DNA from: a virus
Length of the DNA: 44,485 nt
Strand: one strand, 5' to 3'
Virus record (IMG/VR): IMGVR_UViG_3300016486_000533
Coordinates: 1 to 44,485 of that record
The notes beneath the pieces are model-generated. The model ran no database searches and was not told the DNA's origin. It saw only the letters and a list, made by a program, of their open reading frames with translations. Position 1 is the first letter of the stretch. Every line of letters begins with the position of its first letter. Positions 14,963 to 23,136 of this stretch are shown piece by piece. Both the position numbers and the translations under genes were made by a program.

Positions 14963-16282
14963 ATGGCTAACAACTATCCTCAACTGGCTCTCGTCACCGA
15001 CGCTATCGCCGCATCAATGGAAAACACGCTTGTCGCGTCCAAACTGATGCGCTGGATGGATCGTGGTTCGAGCAAGATTGGCCCGCTCAACCGCTTCCAG
15101 GTTATCGAGCGCGTCTCCCCTCGCTACAACAGCCGCCGCACAACTGGTAACGTGGCTGACCTTTCCGCTGGCAAGCAGGACACTGTTGCAGGTGCCGAAA
15201 TCTTCCAGCTTAACTCGCTGATTGGCTATGACTTCTTCGACGAAGACTTCAGCCGCGTTCGCGATCTTGACATGGCAATGAAAGACGAGCGCCTTAAGGC
15301 AATCGGTCGCAATGCTGGTGAAGACGTTGACGCAGACGTGCTTTCTTTCACTGCACGCGCAGGTAACAACCAAACTGGTGTTTCCGGTAACGCAGTGAAC
15401 TCCATCGAAGCACTTCAGGCCGGATATGTCCGCCTGAAAGAAGAAGGCGTTGCAGACGGCACTATGTTTGCGGTTCTTTCCTATAGCGACTACCCAGCCC
15501 TGTCGAAGTATCTCCTTGAGACTACGACTGCCAACCGTGGCACGCAGGAAACCATTCTCGGTACGCTTTCGGGCGCCGTGAAAGACCTGCTTGGCATGAA
15601 GGTGATGTTCACCCAACAGCTTCCTGTTCAGGTTGCTGGCACACGCACCAACGGTACTGTCGATGGCGCTTCGCAGAACGTGAACTACCGTGCCGTTGCT
15701 CAGTCCCAGACGACTAACGGCAACTTCCTGACCCAGACGTTTAACCTGGCAGGACTTGGCGCTAACGCAACCATCGAAGACGGCGCAATCTTTACGATTG
15801 CCGGCGTTAACGCATGGGATAACCGCAAGGGTGCCAGCATTGGCCGCCTTCAGCAGTTCCGCGTTGTTGGAGCAGTAACCGCAGACGGCACGGGTGACGC
15901 GGAAGTTCGCATCTACCCAGCCATCGTTGTGCAAGACCCGTCTTCGCCAATTGGTGATGTCGGAGTGAACAACGCACATGCAACCGTCGATGCCGCACCT
16001 GCTAACGCAGCGGTTGTGACCTTCCTGCAAGGCGCCAGCACGAGCCATGTGGTTCGTTCTATCGTCGCGCGCGAAGCAATCCGCGTCGAAACTGCATCGC
16101 TGGAAACTCTTCCTTCGGGTGAGAATGCTACGCGCAAAATGAAGGGCGTCCCGCTCTCCATGCGTATGCACCGCTACTCGAACGGCGATAATGGTACGGT
16201 ATCCTGCCGCCTCGACTCGGCATACCAGACAAACGTTGAAGCGCACGGTCGCTCGAAGATTGTCCGCATTAACGGCTTCTGA
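14963..16282 (+). CDS. major capsid protein (P22 coat family)
   Basis: A 439-residue protein, close to the 430 residues of P22 coat. The start MANNYPQLALVTDAIAASM and the long N-arm followed by alternating alpha/beta segments fit the P22 coat branch of the HK97 fold. It forms the capsid lattice. It has no good SD within 15 bases and is six bases from the scaffold stop, so expression probably relies on coupling. A strong terminator at 16305-16344 follows, which would set high capsid transcript levels relative to downstream genes. Confidence 0.88.
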   Translation: MANNYPQLALVTDAIAASMENTLVASKLMRWMDRGSSKIGPLNRFQVIERVSPRYNSRRTTGNVADLSAGKQDTVAGAEIFQLNSLIGYDFFDEDFSRVRDLDMAMKDERLKAIGRNAGEDVDADVLSFTARAGNNQTGVSGNAVNSIEALQAGYVRLKEEGVADGTMFAVLSYSDYPALSKYLLETTTANRGTQETILGTLSGAVKDLLGMKVMFTQQLPVQVAGTRTNGTVDGASQNVNYRAVAQSQTTNGNFLTQTFNLAGLGANATIEDGAIFTIAGVNAWDNRKGASIGRLQQFRVVGAVTADGTGDAEVRIYPAIVVQDPSSPIGDVGVNNAHATVDAAPANAAVVTFLQGASTSHVVRSIVAREAIRVETASLETLPSGENATRKMKGVPLSMRMHRYSNGDNGTVSCRLDSAYQTNVEAHGRSKIVRINGF

Positions 16283-16304
16283 TCGCTGTTAACCATATAG
16301 CTTG

Positions 16305-16344
16305 ACTTGGCCCCGGTGTAGAGATACATTGGGGCCAAGTTTTA
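16305..16344 (+). terminator. strong intrinsic terminator after capsid gene
   Basis: A 16-bp stem (16305-16320 with 16325-16340; two G-U pairs) capped by a GAGA tetraloop is followed by TTTT. It begins 22 bases after the capsid stop codon. Genes after it must be reached by partial read-through or antitermination, as no clear promoter follows. Confidence 0.88.
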
Positions 16345-16359
16345 TCTAGGAAGACTGCA

Positions 16360-16731
16360 ATGTCTCTGGTCACAACGTCTATCTCCATCACAAAAGACAC
16401 TGGCTGGGTTTTGGTCGCCACCAATCCAGTGTATCTGGCAATTCGGAGTCGAGACGGACGGCCATTCCAGGTAGCAACGTTGGCTTCTCCTGGCGTTCCA
16501 TCCGAGCCAGATATTCTTTCGTTTGACAGCTACAGCCAAGAAATTGACGGTATTGTTTTCGAGAAAGACACGGCATCGACGGGATATTTCTATGTCAGAG
16601 CCGCGCTGGCAACGTCGGTAACTGACCCCACGCGCGTAGGTATTCTGTTCGACGAAACGATCCTTAGCATCACCGTTGACAGCACGGTCATTACGGTAGA
16701 CACTACACTTGTAACATGTGACGAGAGTTAA
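16360..16731 (+). CDS. beta-rich virion protein, paralogue A
   Basis: A 123-residue beta-rich protein. It is clearly related to the gene at 17849-18145: both share SWxSIxITxxxGW-like starts (SISITKDTGW / SVAITPESGW), NPxYLxIRxRxxRPxQ and a FxKDTxSxGxFxVR segment near the end. It carries an extra Val/Thr-rich tail (about 95-123). Position right after the coat gene suggests a capsid decoration or appendage protein. No named family recognised. Confidence 0.62.
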   Translation: MSLVTTSISITKDTGWVLVATNPVYLAIRSRDGRPFQVATLASPGVPSEPDILSFDSYSQEIDGIVFEKDTASTGYFYVRAALATSVTDPTRVGILFDETILSITVDSTVITVDTTLVTCDES

Positions 16732-16739
16732 GCAGTTTT

Positions 16740-17699
16740 ATGGTCAAACAAACAATCAACGTAGGCGCCGCGCCAAATGATGGCACAGGGGACCCCCTGC
16801 GCACCGCCATGATTAAGGCTAATGACAACTTCACGGAATTGTATCTTGGGGGGGACCCCCTGAACCTGACGGTCACCAATCCAGCGGCCCCGCCAGCGGG
16901 CACTGTTCGCGTATTCCGGAAAGAGATAGCGGGCAGGCAACTACCAGCGTTTATTGGTCCATCTGGGGCAGGCAGCGCGTTGCAGCCACTCTTAGCGCAG
17001 AAGAAAATTGGCTATTGGAGTCCACCCGGCAACGCAACTACTTTGCCGGGTGTTTTCGGCTTTAATGCAGTTTTCACAGCTGGCTTTACCACAACTGCCC
17101 GAAACGTAGCCGCGACTAACATGTTCACCCGTATGCGTAGGCTGGGATACCAGACCAGCGCGACAGCCGGAACGGTGGGGCAATGGACATCGTCACCACA
17201 ATACACAACGGGCGATGGCGCGGGCTTGGGAGGTTTTACTTATATCCTTCGCTTCGGTATCAGTGACCCATCGTTGGTCGCAGGCGCTCGCATGTTTATG
17301 GGCGCGCGCCAAGCCTTCACCCCAACCAACCTCCCGCCCGCAAATCTTACTAACTGTATCGGCGTCGGACATGATGCTGGTGAAACGGAACTATCCATCT
17401 ACTACGGCGGAACAACCGCACAGGCGCCGATTCCATTGGGCGTAAACTTCCCGGTGACCACTAGCACAGACCCTTATGAGCTTGCTCTATTTAGTTCGCC
17501 TGCCAGCACCGACATTAATTGGGAGGTCACGAACCTTAGAACGGGCAATGCCGCCACCGGAACAGTAAGCGGAGGCGCGGCAGTCGTGCCCACCGCCACT
17601 GTCCTTCTGGCCATCCCCTGGGGTTTTCGCACGAATAACGCCACGGCGTCTATTGTGGGTATCGACGTGATGAGCGCTTATATCGAGACGGAACAATAA
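16740..17699 (+). CDS. fibre-type virion protein
   Basis: A 319-residue protein whose N-terminus (INVGAAPNDGTGDPLRTAMI, then NFTELY) is a widespread motif at the start of phage fibre and appendage proteins, where it anchors trimeric fibres. The remainder is Gly/Thr/Ala-rich and beta-structured. It is nested between the two paralogous small beta proteins, suggesting a head- or collar-attached fibre. Receptor unknown. Confidence 0.62.
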   Translation: MVKQTINVGAAPNDGTGDPLRTAMIKANDNFTELYLGGDPLNLTVTNPAAPPAGTVRVFRKEIAGRQLPAFIGPSGAGSALQPLLAQKKIGYWSPPGNATTLPGVFGFNAVFTAGFTTTARNVAATNMFTRMRRLGYQTSATAGTVGQWTSSPQYTTGDGAGLGGFTYILRFGISDPSLVAGARMFMGARQAFTPTNLPPANLTNCIGVGHDAGETELSIYYGGTTAQAPIPLGVNFPVTTSTDPYELALFSSPASTDINWEVTNLRTGNAATGTVSGGAAVVPTATVLLAIPWGFRTNNATASIVGIDVMSAYIETEQ

Positions 17700-17709
17700 C
17701 GACACAGGA

Positions 17710-17820
17710 ATGTCTGGCCTGACTACATTTTCGTTTTTGCCGGGAACTGACGTATTGACTATTACGGCCAACTTCTCTATACCCGATAATGGCACAGCAG
17801 GACACTACGTTGCTCCGTAA
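17710..17820 (+). CDS. possible 36-codon ORF
   Basis: Starts MSGLTTFSFLPGTDVLTI and ends with GHYVAP, an amphipathic beta-like sequence in keeping with neighbouring structural proteins. It fills the otherwise empty gap between 17699 and 17849. The AGGA is too close to the ATG for a good SD, so support is modest. It may be a remnant of a third beta protein. Confidence 0.3.
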   Translation: MSGLTTFSFLPGTDVLTITANFSIPDNGTAGHYVAP

Positions 17821-17848
17821 CTTCTCAACTCAAGAAAGAGAATAACCA

Positions 17849-18145
17849 ATGGCCCTTACAACCTCAAGTGTTGCAATTACGCCCGAAAGCGGCTGGACCT
17901 CGGTTGCGGTAAACCCTAACTATCTGCAAATTCGGAACCGCACCAGCAGACCGTGGCAACTTGCCGTTACCGCCGGTCCCGCACCAACAAACGAAAACGC
18001 TGTCCTTTCGTTTAACCCGCAGGCTCAACAAGATGGGCATGTCTTTATCAAGGACACCGTATCTTCTGGCACGTTTTTTGTCAGGGTGATGGAATCCGGA
18101 CCTGTTGGAGAAACAACCAATTTCGGATTGCTTATTGACGTTTAA
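17849..18145 (+). CDS. beta-rich virion protein, paralogue B
   Basis: A 98-residue paralogue of the protein at 16360-16731 (shared SVAITPESGW-type start, NPNYLQIRNRTSRPWQL, HVFIKDTVSSGTFFVRV). It lacks the C-terminal tail of paralogue A. Similar size and fold suggest a decoration or cement protein, or subunits of one appendage. SD AAGAGA precedes the ATG. Function inferred from position only. Confidence 0.62.
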   Translation: MALTTSSVAITPESGWTSVAVNPNYLQIRNRTSRPWQLAVTAGPAPTNENAVLSFNPQAQQDGHVFIKDTVSSGTFFVRVMESGPVGETTNFGLLIDV

Positions 18146-18165
18146 ATAATAGGTATTACCTTGGT

Positions 18166-18189
18166 CATACCAATGGAGGAATTGGTATG
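18166..18189 (+). promoter_or_regulatory. translation-control hairpin with SD in the loop
   Basis: CATACCAAT (18166-18174) and ATTGGTATG (18181-18189) form a perfect 9-bp stem. The six-base loop is GGAGGA, the Shine-Dalgarno sequence, and the last three stem bases are the ATG of the next ORF. An upstream GGTAT (18152-18156) could pair instead with ATACC (18167-18171), giving a competing hairpin. Confidence 0.7.
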
Positions 18190-18288
18190 ACTGAGAACAT
18201 AATTTACGCAATCATGTGTTTTTGGGGATCATCCTTTTGTTGGTTGATCTATTGGCTCGAAGGTGAGGCTTTGATAGATGGCAAATAA
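18187..18288 (+). CDS. 33-residue single-TM protein
   Basis: MTENIIYAIMCFWGSSFCWL... is a hydrophobic segment (about 4-23) with an acidic tail. The SD GGAGG is seven bases upstream, and the stop overlaps the next gene by 11 bases. Its translation start is buried in the hairpin 18166-18189. It may be a small membrane protein made at a controlled time. Function unknown. Confidence 0.55.
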   Translation: MTENIIYAIMCFWGSSFCWLIYWLEGEALIDGK

Positions 18289-18586
18289 GAATAAGGTATT
18301 TTGGCCGGCATGGCGATACGGTCCAGAAGGCGCTTCCGGCGTATTCCAGTCTGAGAATGACGTTCCTGCCGGCTGGGTTGAAAATCCAAACGACGTTGTT
18401 GAGCCTGATGCGCCAAAGCCTGAAGACGGCTCGGATGCGTGGGGCGGACACACAAAGAAAGAACTGCAAGCCGCACTACGCAAATCTGGGGAGAAGGTGC
18501 ACGCAGCAACGTCTGCACGCAAAATGTTCGAGAAAGCCGTAGAAGTCGGCGCTATTCCGGGGTACGGTATGCCTAACAGTGACTAG
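18278..18586 (+). CDS. small phage structural-region protein
   Basis: A 102-residue soluble protein with an N-terminal motif FWPAWRYGPEGASGVFQSEN and VPAGWVENP, seen in small phage proteins of the head-tail region. The C-terminal half is helical and charged (KKELQAALRKSGEKVHAATS). Likely a head-completion or neck accessory protein by position; not assigned to a family with certainty. Confidence 0.6.
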   Translation: MANKNKVFWPAWRYGPEGASGVFQSENDVPAGWVENPNDVVEPDAPKPEDGSDAWGGHTKKELQAALRKSGEKVHAATSARKMFEKAVEVGAIPGYGMPNSD

Positions 18587-18595
18587 GGGTTTACC

Positions 18596-19045
18596 ATGAC
18601 AGTAATAGTCTTCAAAGATGGTGTATTTGCGGCTGATCGCTCTATTACTGCCAATGGCCAGCATCTTTATGAGGATGAAAAGATCGTCAAGGGCGACAAA
18701 GCTATTGGCGGATATTGCGGATCAGTCACGGCAGGCCAGCATTTCGCAAATTGGATAAAGACGGACTGCCTGGAAGAGTTTCATGCCGGCAAGGAAGATG
18801 ACTGGATGGGTCTTGTCCAAATTGGTGATTCCCTGTTTATCTGCGACATGAACGGAATTTCCGAAGTCCCGCTCAAACAGCCTATGGCAATTGGCTCCGG
18901 TTCTGAGGTTGCTTTGGGGGCGCTTGATATGGGCGCCAATGCGGATGAGGCGGCATGGGTGTCTGCAAATCGTCTGGGTTGCGCACAATACGGGATTGAT
19001 GTAATGTCGCTTGACGCGGAATCGTATCTATATCACCGCAAATAA
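18596..19045 (+). CDS. Ntn-hydrolase / proteasome-like phage protein
   Basis: A 149-residue protein with the pattern MTVIVFKDGVFAADRS at the N-terminus and IGSGSEVALGALDMGANADE toward the C-terminus, as in phage HslV/proteasome-beta-like proteins. Such proteins have an Ntn-hydrolase fold; the catalytic Thr is expected near the N-terminus (Thr2 here). In phages the role is unclear, possibly processing of a structural protein. Location between head and adaptor genes supports a morphogenesis role. Confidence 0.6.
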   Translation: MTVIVFKDGVFAADRSITANGQHLYEDEKIVKGDKAIGGYCGSVTAGQHFANWIKTDCLEEFHAGKEDDWMGLVQIGDSLFICDMNGISEVPLKQPMAIGSGSEVALGALDMGANADEAAWVSANRLGCAQYGIDVMSLDAESYLYHRK

Positions 19046-19053
19046 GGTGCTAA

Positions 19054-19776
19054 ATGTCCACACTAAGCCAGATTATTCAACGCGGTTTCCGTGAAAGCCA
19101 GATTCTAGACATTGACCGTGCGCCATCAGCAGCGCAGGAAGCCGAGGCGCTTGTCATACTTAATGGCATTATTAAGCGCCACACAAGGCCGTCAACTGTT
19201 ACGGTATGGCTTGGCGATACCAAAAATATTCATCCCCAGCGAGGAACGATCCTGAAGGACTTCACGCCGCTGGTTGATAATAGGGCAATACCGCAGGACA
19301 CGTTCGTTAACCTGTTGCTGGATCAGTCATATAGCGTAATGCTTCCGCCGGAGCCGGGTGACGGAGCCAAACTGTCATTCATTGACGTGGCTGGCACGCT
19401 TGCCTCTTATCCGCTCACGCTACTCGGCAACGGAAACCTTGTGGCAGGGAATACGTCGGCCACACTGTCAGACAACAACTCTACGACAACTTATCTTTAT
19501 CGACGAGACCTTGCCAATTGGCAGCTTGTTTCGACGCTCCTGAGTACTTCTTCGACGCCATTCCCGGAAGAGTTTGACGATATGTTTGTCATTGAATTGG
19601 CAATTCGTCTGAACCCACGATACGGCAAGGAAATTAGCGGCGTCACGGGTGAAATGTATCAGCAAATCCGCTCGCGCTTTATCGGTCGATATACGTCAGA
19701 AAACAGCAGTGCCGCCCCAGACAACATTTGGGATACGGCGTTCAACACCAATGGTGATATTGGCAGGGGTTACTAA
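19054..19776 (+). CDS. head-tail adaptor, P22 gp4-like
   Basis: A 240-residue protein; the N-terminal helical part (SQIIQRGFRESQILDIDRAP, EALVILNGIIKRH) and C-terminal helix-rich segment (DDMFVIELAIRLNPRYGKEI) resemble gp4-type adaptors that bind below the portal. A beta-rich insertion (about 50-160) is typical of larger members. It is followed immediately by the gp10-like gene, as in P22. Function inferred from order and pattern. Confidence 0.65.
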   Translation: MSTLSQIIQRGFRESQILDIDRAPSAAQEAEALVILNGIIKRHTRPSTVTVWLGDTKNIHPQRGTILKDFTPLVDNRAIPQDTFVNLLLDQSYSVMLPPEPGDGAKLSFIDVAGTLASYPLTLLGNGNLVAGNTSATLSDNNSTTTYLYRRDLANWQLVSTLLSTSSTPFPEEFDDMFVIELAIRLNPRYGKEISGVTGEMYQQIRSRFIGRYTSENSSAAPDNIWDTAFNTNGDIGRGY

Positions 19777-20994
19777 GTGGCCAAAGTTCCATTAACTAGG
19801 ACGACGTGGCGCCGGGACTATGCCGGCGGCGTTCAATTGCAGCTACTCAATAGGTTCTTCGAGGAAGACCCGTCTTCTACAATTGACGATACGGCGCTTA
19901 TTGCCCGCCCCGGAACTGACTCGTATCGCGCATTTGGGTCCGGCACAATGCGTGGAAACTTCACGCAACAGGGCTTCTTTGGCGGCGATCTTTTTGTTGC
20001 ATCCGGTCAAACACTGTATCGTTGGGATGGGACAACGGAAACTGCGATAACAGGCGTTTTGTCTGCTGAAGACACGCCAGTATCCATCACATATCAAGCA
20101 TCCCCCGGCGTGGAGCGCCTATGGATTGCGGACGGCGCGACTCTCTACTACTACGAGGGTGATACGAAGTCTCGCGGAAACCTTGACGCTGATGAGGCGC
20201 TAAACGTATCCCCGGGCGACGTGGTTCTTATTGACACTGTTTACTATGAGTTTGTTGCGTCCGGCGTTGACGCTGGAACGCCGGCTGGAACGTTGGCGGA
20301 CCCGTGGCTTGTGCTTATTGGTGCAACGTCAGAGTTTAGCCTATCAAACCTGTCTGCCGCCATCGGCAACACGGGCACTCCTGGCGGAACCTACTCAACA
20401 GCACTTCTTGCAAACCCTAACGTCGAGGTTAGGCGTCTTGAGCAATATCGCCTCAACGTGCAGGCTGTTGTGCCTGGGGCTGGTGGAGACACTATCGTTA
20501 CAACAACAACGGCGGCAAACCTAACGTGGGGTGCTGCGACTCTGGAGAACGGCGGGCTTGATATACTGACTCCTGTTGACGTTCCGGATGGAGGGACCGA
20601 GGCGGCGGTATCGCTCACAACCCTTGCTGCGTATGTCATTGTATCCGTTGCGGGTAGCCAGCGCATGTATTTCATTAGGCCGGGCGAGTTCTGGATTGAA
20701 GTCTTTGCTGAAGCTGAATCTGAGCCTGATGTTGTCTTGCAGGTAGTTACCGTTGGGTCAAGCTTTTGGGCGCTTGGTGAGTCCACTATCGAGCCTTGGA
20801 CTGCCACGGGTGACGCGGATATTCCATTTGCACCAATACAGGGCCGGCAGATGAGTTACGGTATCGTTGCTGGAACCGCTTTGGTTCTTGAGGACCGTGT
20901 GATATATGTGGATGATAAGGGGATTGTCAGGGATAGTTCTGGCGCTCGAATCAGCACGCACGGCATTGAAGAAGAAATAAGGCTTAGAACGTAA
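19777..20994 (+). CDS. P22 gp10-like DNA-stabilisation protein, N-terminal part
   Basis: A 405-residue beta-propeller-like protein with GTG start right after the adaptor stop. ALIARPGTDSYRAFGSGTMRG and LFVASGQTLYRWDG fit the first blades of gp10-type tail hub proteins. An inserted domain (about 145-265, from PGDVVLIDTVYYEF to WGAATLENGG) is repeated in the next gene product. The propeller is incomplete: its missing C-terminal blades appear encoded at 23137-23952, after an intervening 2.1-kb gene. Confidence 0.65.
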   Translation: MAKVPLTRTTWRRDYAGGVQLQLLNRFFEEDPSSTIDDTALIARPGTDSYRAFGSGTMRGNFTQQGFFGGDLFVASGQTLYRWDGTTETAITGVLSAEDTPVSITYQASPGVERLWIADGATLYYYEGDTKSRGNLDADEALNVSPGDVVLIDTVYYEFVASGVDAGTPAGTLADPWLVLIGATSEFSLSNLSAAIGNTGTPGGTYSTALLANPNVEVRRLEQYRLNVQAVVPGAGGDTIVTTTTAANLTWGAATLENGGLDILTPVDVPDGGTEAAVSLTTLAAYVIVSVAGSQRMYFIRPGEFWIEVFAEAESEPDVVLQVVTVGSSFWALGESTIEPWTATGDADIPFAPIQGRQMSYGIVAGTALVLEDRVIYVDDKGIVRDSSGARISTHGIEEEIRLRT

Positions 20995-20995
20995 A

Positions 20996-23134
20996 ATGGC
21001 ACTGACTTTTGTTGACAGCCCGAACAGATACGAGACTGGTGAATTTGAGGACATTAGCATTGCTAGTGTGTGGAGCAACTTCCCGACGGGCGGTAGTGCA
21101 TTCGGCGCCCGTGTCGATGAGCCGGTATTCGGCTCACGAACCGGACTGAAGGCATTCTATTGCAGCACTAACGGCACCACCGGTGATATGCGAGCCAGCC
21201 TTGCAAATCCTGCTGCCGCTGAAGTTTATTTTGCGCTTGCATGGTATGCGCCGGCACTGCCAACCCAAGGCAACACACAACAGTTTAGACTGCATGATAG
21301 CACTAACGAGCTTGTTTGCTACTTTAACGTGCAGCCAAGCGGAACCATTGCGCTGCGCGATTCATCCGGTACAATTATTGCAGAAACTGCGGCTCCTGTA
21401 ATTATAGCAGGAACGTGGACCTTCCTTGAGTTCCGGGTCTTATGCGGAGCAGGTACTGGTGTGGCTCAGATACAAAATCAGGCCGGAACAAGCCTGATGA
21501 GTGCGAGCGGTCTTGCAATTCCTGGGACAATAGGAATTATCGTTCCTCGCGGACAGACTTCAGGAGTAACGGCAGGTGGGCGTGACTATTACTTCACTGA
21601 TATCTCTGTAAAGGACACAACCGGAACTGAAAACAATACTTGGTACGCATCTGGCGGTGTTGCCAACTACCTACTCAAGCCGAATGCCGATGTTGTCGGA
21701 AACGCATGGTCATTTGTGGCCCGCAGGACATTCAACAACGGCGTAGGTTACAACGGCAGGACAAATGACAGCGGCTTTGCTGTTGCCGATGCCGCCACAC
21801 TGGAAATCGGCGCTGGTGACTTTACTGTCGAAGGCACGTTCCGTTGGGATGTTCTTCCTTCTTCTGGATCAATCCAGACTCTTGTCTCAAAGTGGCGCGG
21901 CGCCTCTAACCTTTCGTGGCGCTTGTATGCCTACGAATCTGGAGGCAACACATTTATTGCCTTTGCCACAAGCACTGACGGCACTACCGGCACCGAGACG
22001 ATTGTGCACAACTATCAGCTTGATATCGTTAAGTGGCAGAAATACACCATATCCGTATCGCGAGCGTCCGGCTCTAGCCGTATGTTTATCGACGGTGTGC
22101 GCGTAGGCCCCGTTGTCGCTGATGCGGCGACATACTTTAACGGTTCTGCACTGGTTGCTATTGCTGGGCAGGCAGCCAGTTCAATAACTTTGGAAAATGG
22201 CTTTATTGGCTGGATGGATGAGGTTAGATATACCGTAGGTGTTGGCCGGTACACGGCAGAATACACGCCGGCAACCACAGCATTCCCACGCGATGTTGGC
22301 GGCGACCCCAGCTTTGCCAGCGTTCAGTTGCTTGTTGGCTGGGATGACGGGCTTGTTATTGACCAGTCTGGCGCCGGACGTACAATCACAACACGCGGAA
22401 CAGCAGAGGCGCAAGTTACTGATGACGGTGACTTTGCTTTCCAGTCTATCGATAAGACACTGAGGGACGACACGTTTATTGAGGCAAAGTACATTCCGGC
22501 ATCTGGTACTTTGGAGTTTGGTGCAAATCCTCTAGACACAGAGACGGTTGTTATCGGAAGCCAAACATACACATTCAACACGACACTTGGCGGCGCCGGC
22601 AGTGTCCTCATTGGTATTGACCAAGAAGCAAGTCTTGATAACCTTGTTGCGGCTGTTGAGAATGGCCCCGGAGAAGGCACGCTGTATGGTACTGGCACAA
22701 CGGCCAATGCTGACGCTTCGGCAGAATCCCAGCCTGGTGACATTATTGGGGTTTTTGCCATAGTTCCGGGAACTGCCGGTAACTCGCTCACCTTCACAAC
22801 TTCCGTCACTGGCGCTACAATATCTGGTTCTGGCACTTTGGCTGGTGGCATAGATATACCGGCAGCAAGCGACTACGTTCTAGAGCGCCTTCCGCGAGGA
22901 ATTACGCGCGTTGACGGCATTGCGCTGTTCACGAGGCGTTCTGTGTTTGGCGTCGGTGGCGCACAATTGCAACCTGGGTTTGTTGACTCCAGCTTGGCGG
23001 TCAGTAATGGCGCTGATGTTGCGGCACCTGCTAACCCAGCGTGGCAAACAGATATCCTAAATAACAACGGCGGATCGCCTTGGACCGTCATTGATATGCT
23101 CGGAAGCAAAGTTCGCGTTAACAGGACAGTCTAA
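20996..23134 (+). CDS. LamG-domain adhesion/tail protein
   Basis: A 712-residue protein. Residues about 20-210 look like a first jelly-roll; about 255-430 form a concanavalin A-like LamG domain (FTVEGTFRWDVLPSSGSIQT, SRMFIDGVRVG, GWMDEVRYTVGVGRYTAEYT). About 495-615 is a beta domain (TETVVIGSQTYTFNT, GTAGNSLTFTTSV) shared with the preceding protein. It probably binds cell-surface glycans. It lies between the two halves of a gp10-like propeller, two bases after the first. Confidence 0.65.
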   Translation: MALTFVDSPNRYETGEFEDISIASVWSNFPTGGSAFGARVDEPVFGSRTGLKAFYCSTNGTTGDMRASLANPAAAEVYFALAWYAPALPTQGNTQQFRLHDSTNELVCYFNVQPSGTIALRDSSGTIIAETAAPVIIAGTWTFLEFRVLCGAGTGVAQIQNQAGTSLMSASGLAIPGTIGIIVPRGQTSGVTAGGRDYYFTDISVKDTTGTENNTWYASGGVANYLLKPNADVVGNAWSFVARRTFNNGVGYNGRTNDSGFAVADAATLEIGAGDFTVEGTFRWDVLPSSGSIQTLVSKWRGASNLSWRLYAYESGGNTFIAFATSTDGTTGTETIVHNYQLDIVKWQKYTISVSRASGSSRMFIDGVRVGPVVADAATYFNGSALVAIAGQAASSITLENGFIGWMDEVRYTVGVGRYTAEYTPATTAFPRDVGGDPSFASVQLLVGWDDGLVIDQSGAGRTITTRGTAEAQVTDDGDFAFQSIDKTLRDDTFIEAKYIPASGTLEFGANPLDTETVVIGSQTYTFNTTLGGAGSVLIGIDQEASLDNLVAAVENGPGEGTLYGTGTTANADASAESQPGDIIGVFAIVPGTAGNSLTFTTSVTGATISGSGTLAGGIDIPAASDYVLERLPRGITRVDGIALFTRRSVFGVGGAQLQPGFVDSSLAVSNGADVAAPANPAWQTDILNNNGGSPWTVIDMLGSKVRVNRTV

Positions 23135-23136
23135 GT

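Noticed and set aside
15014-16246. 410-codon ORF antisense to the capsid gene
   Set aside because: Codon-bias shadow; no SD, no domain, and full overlap with a certain gene.
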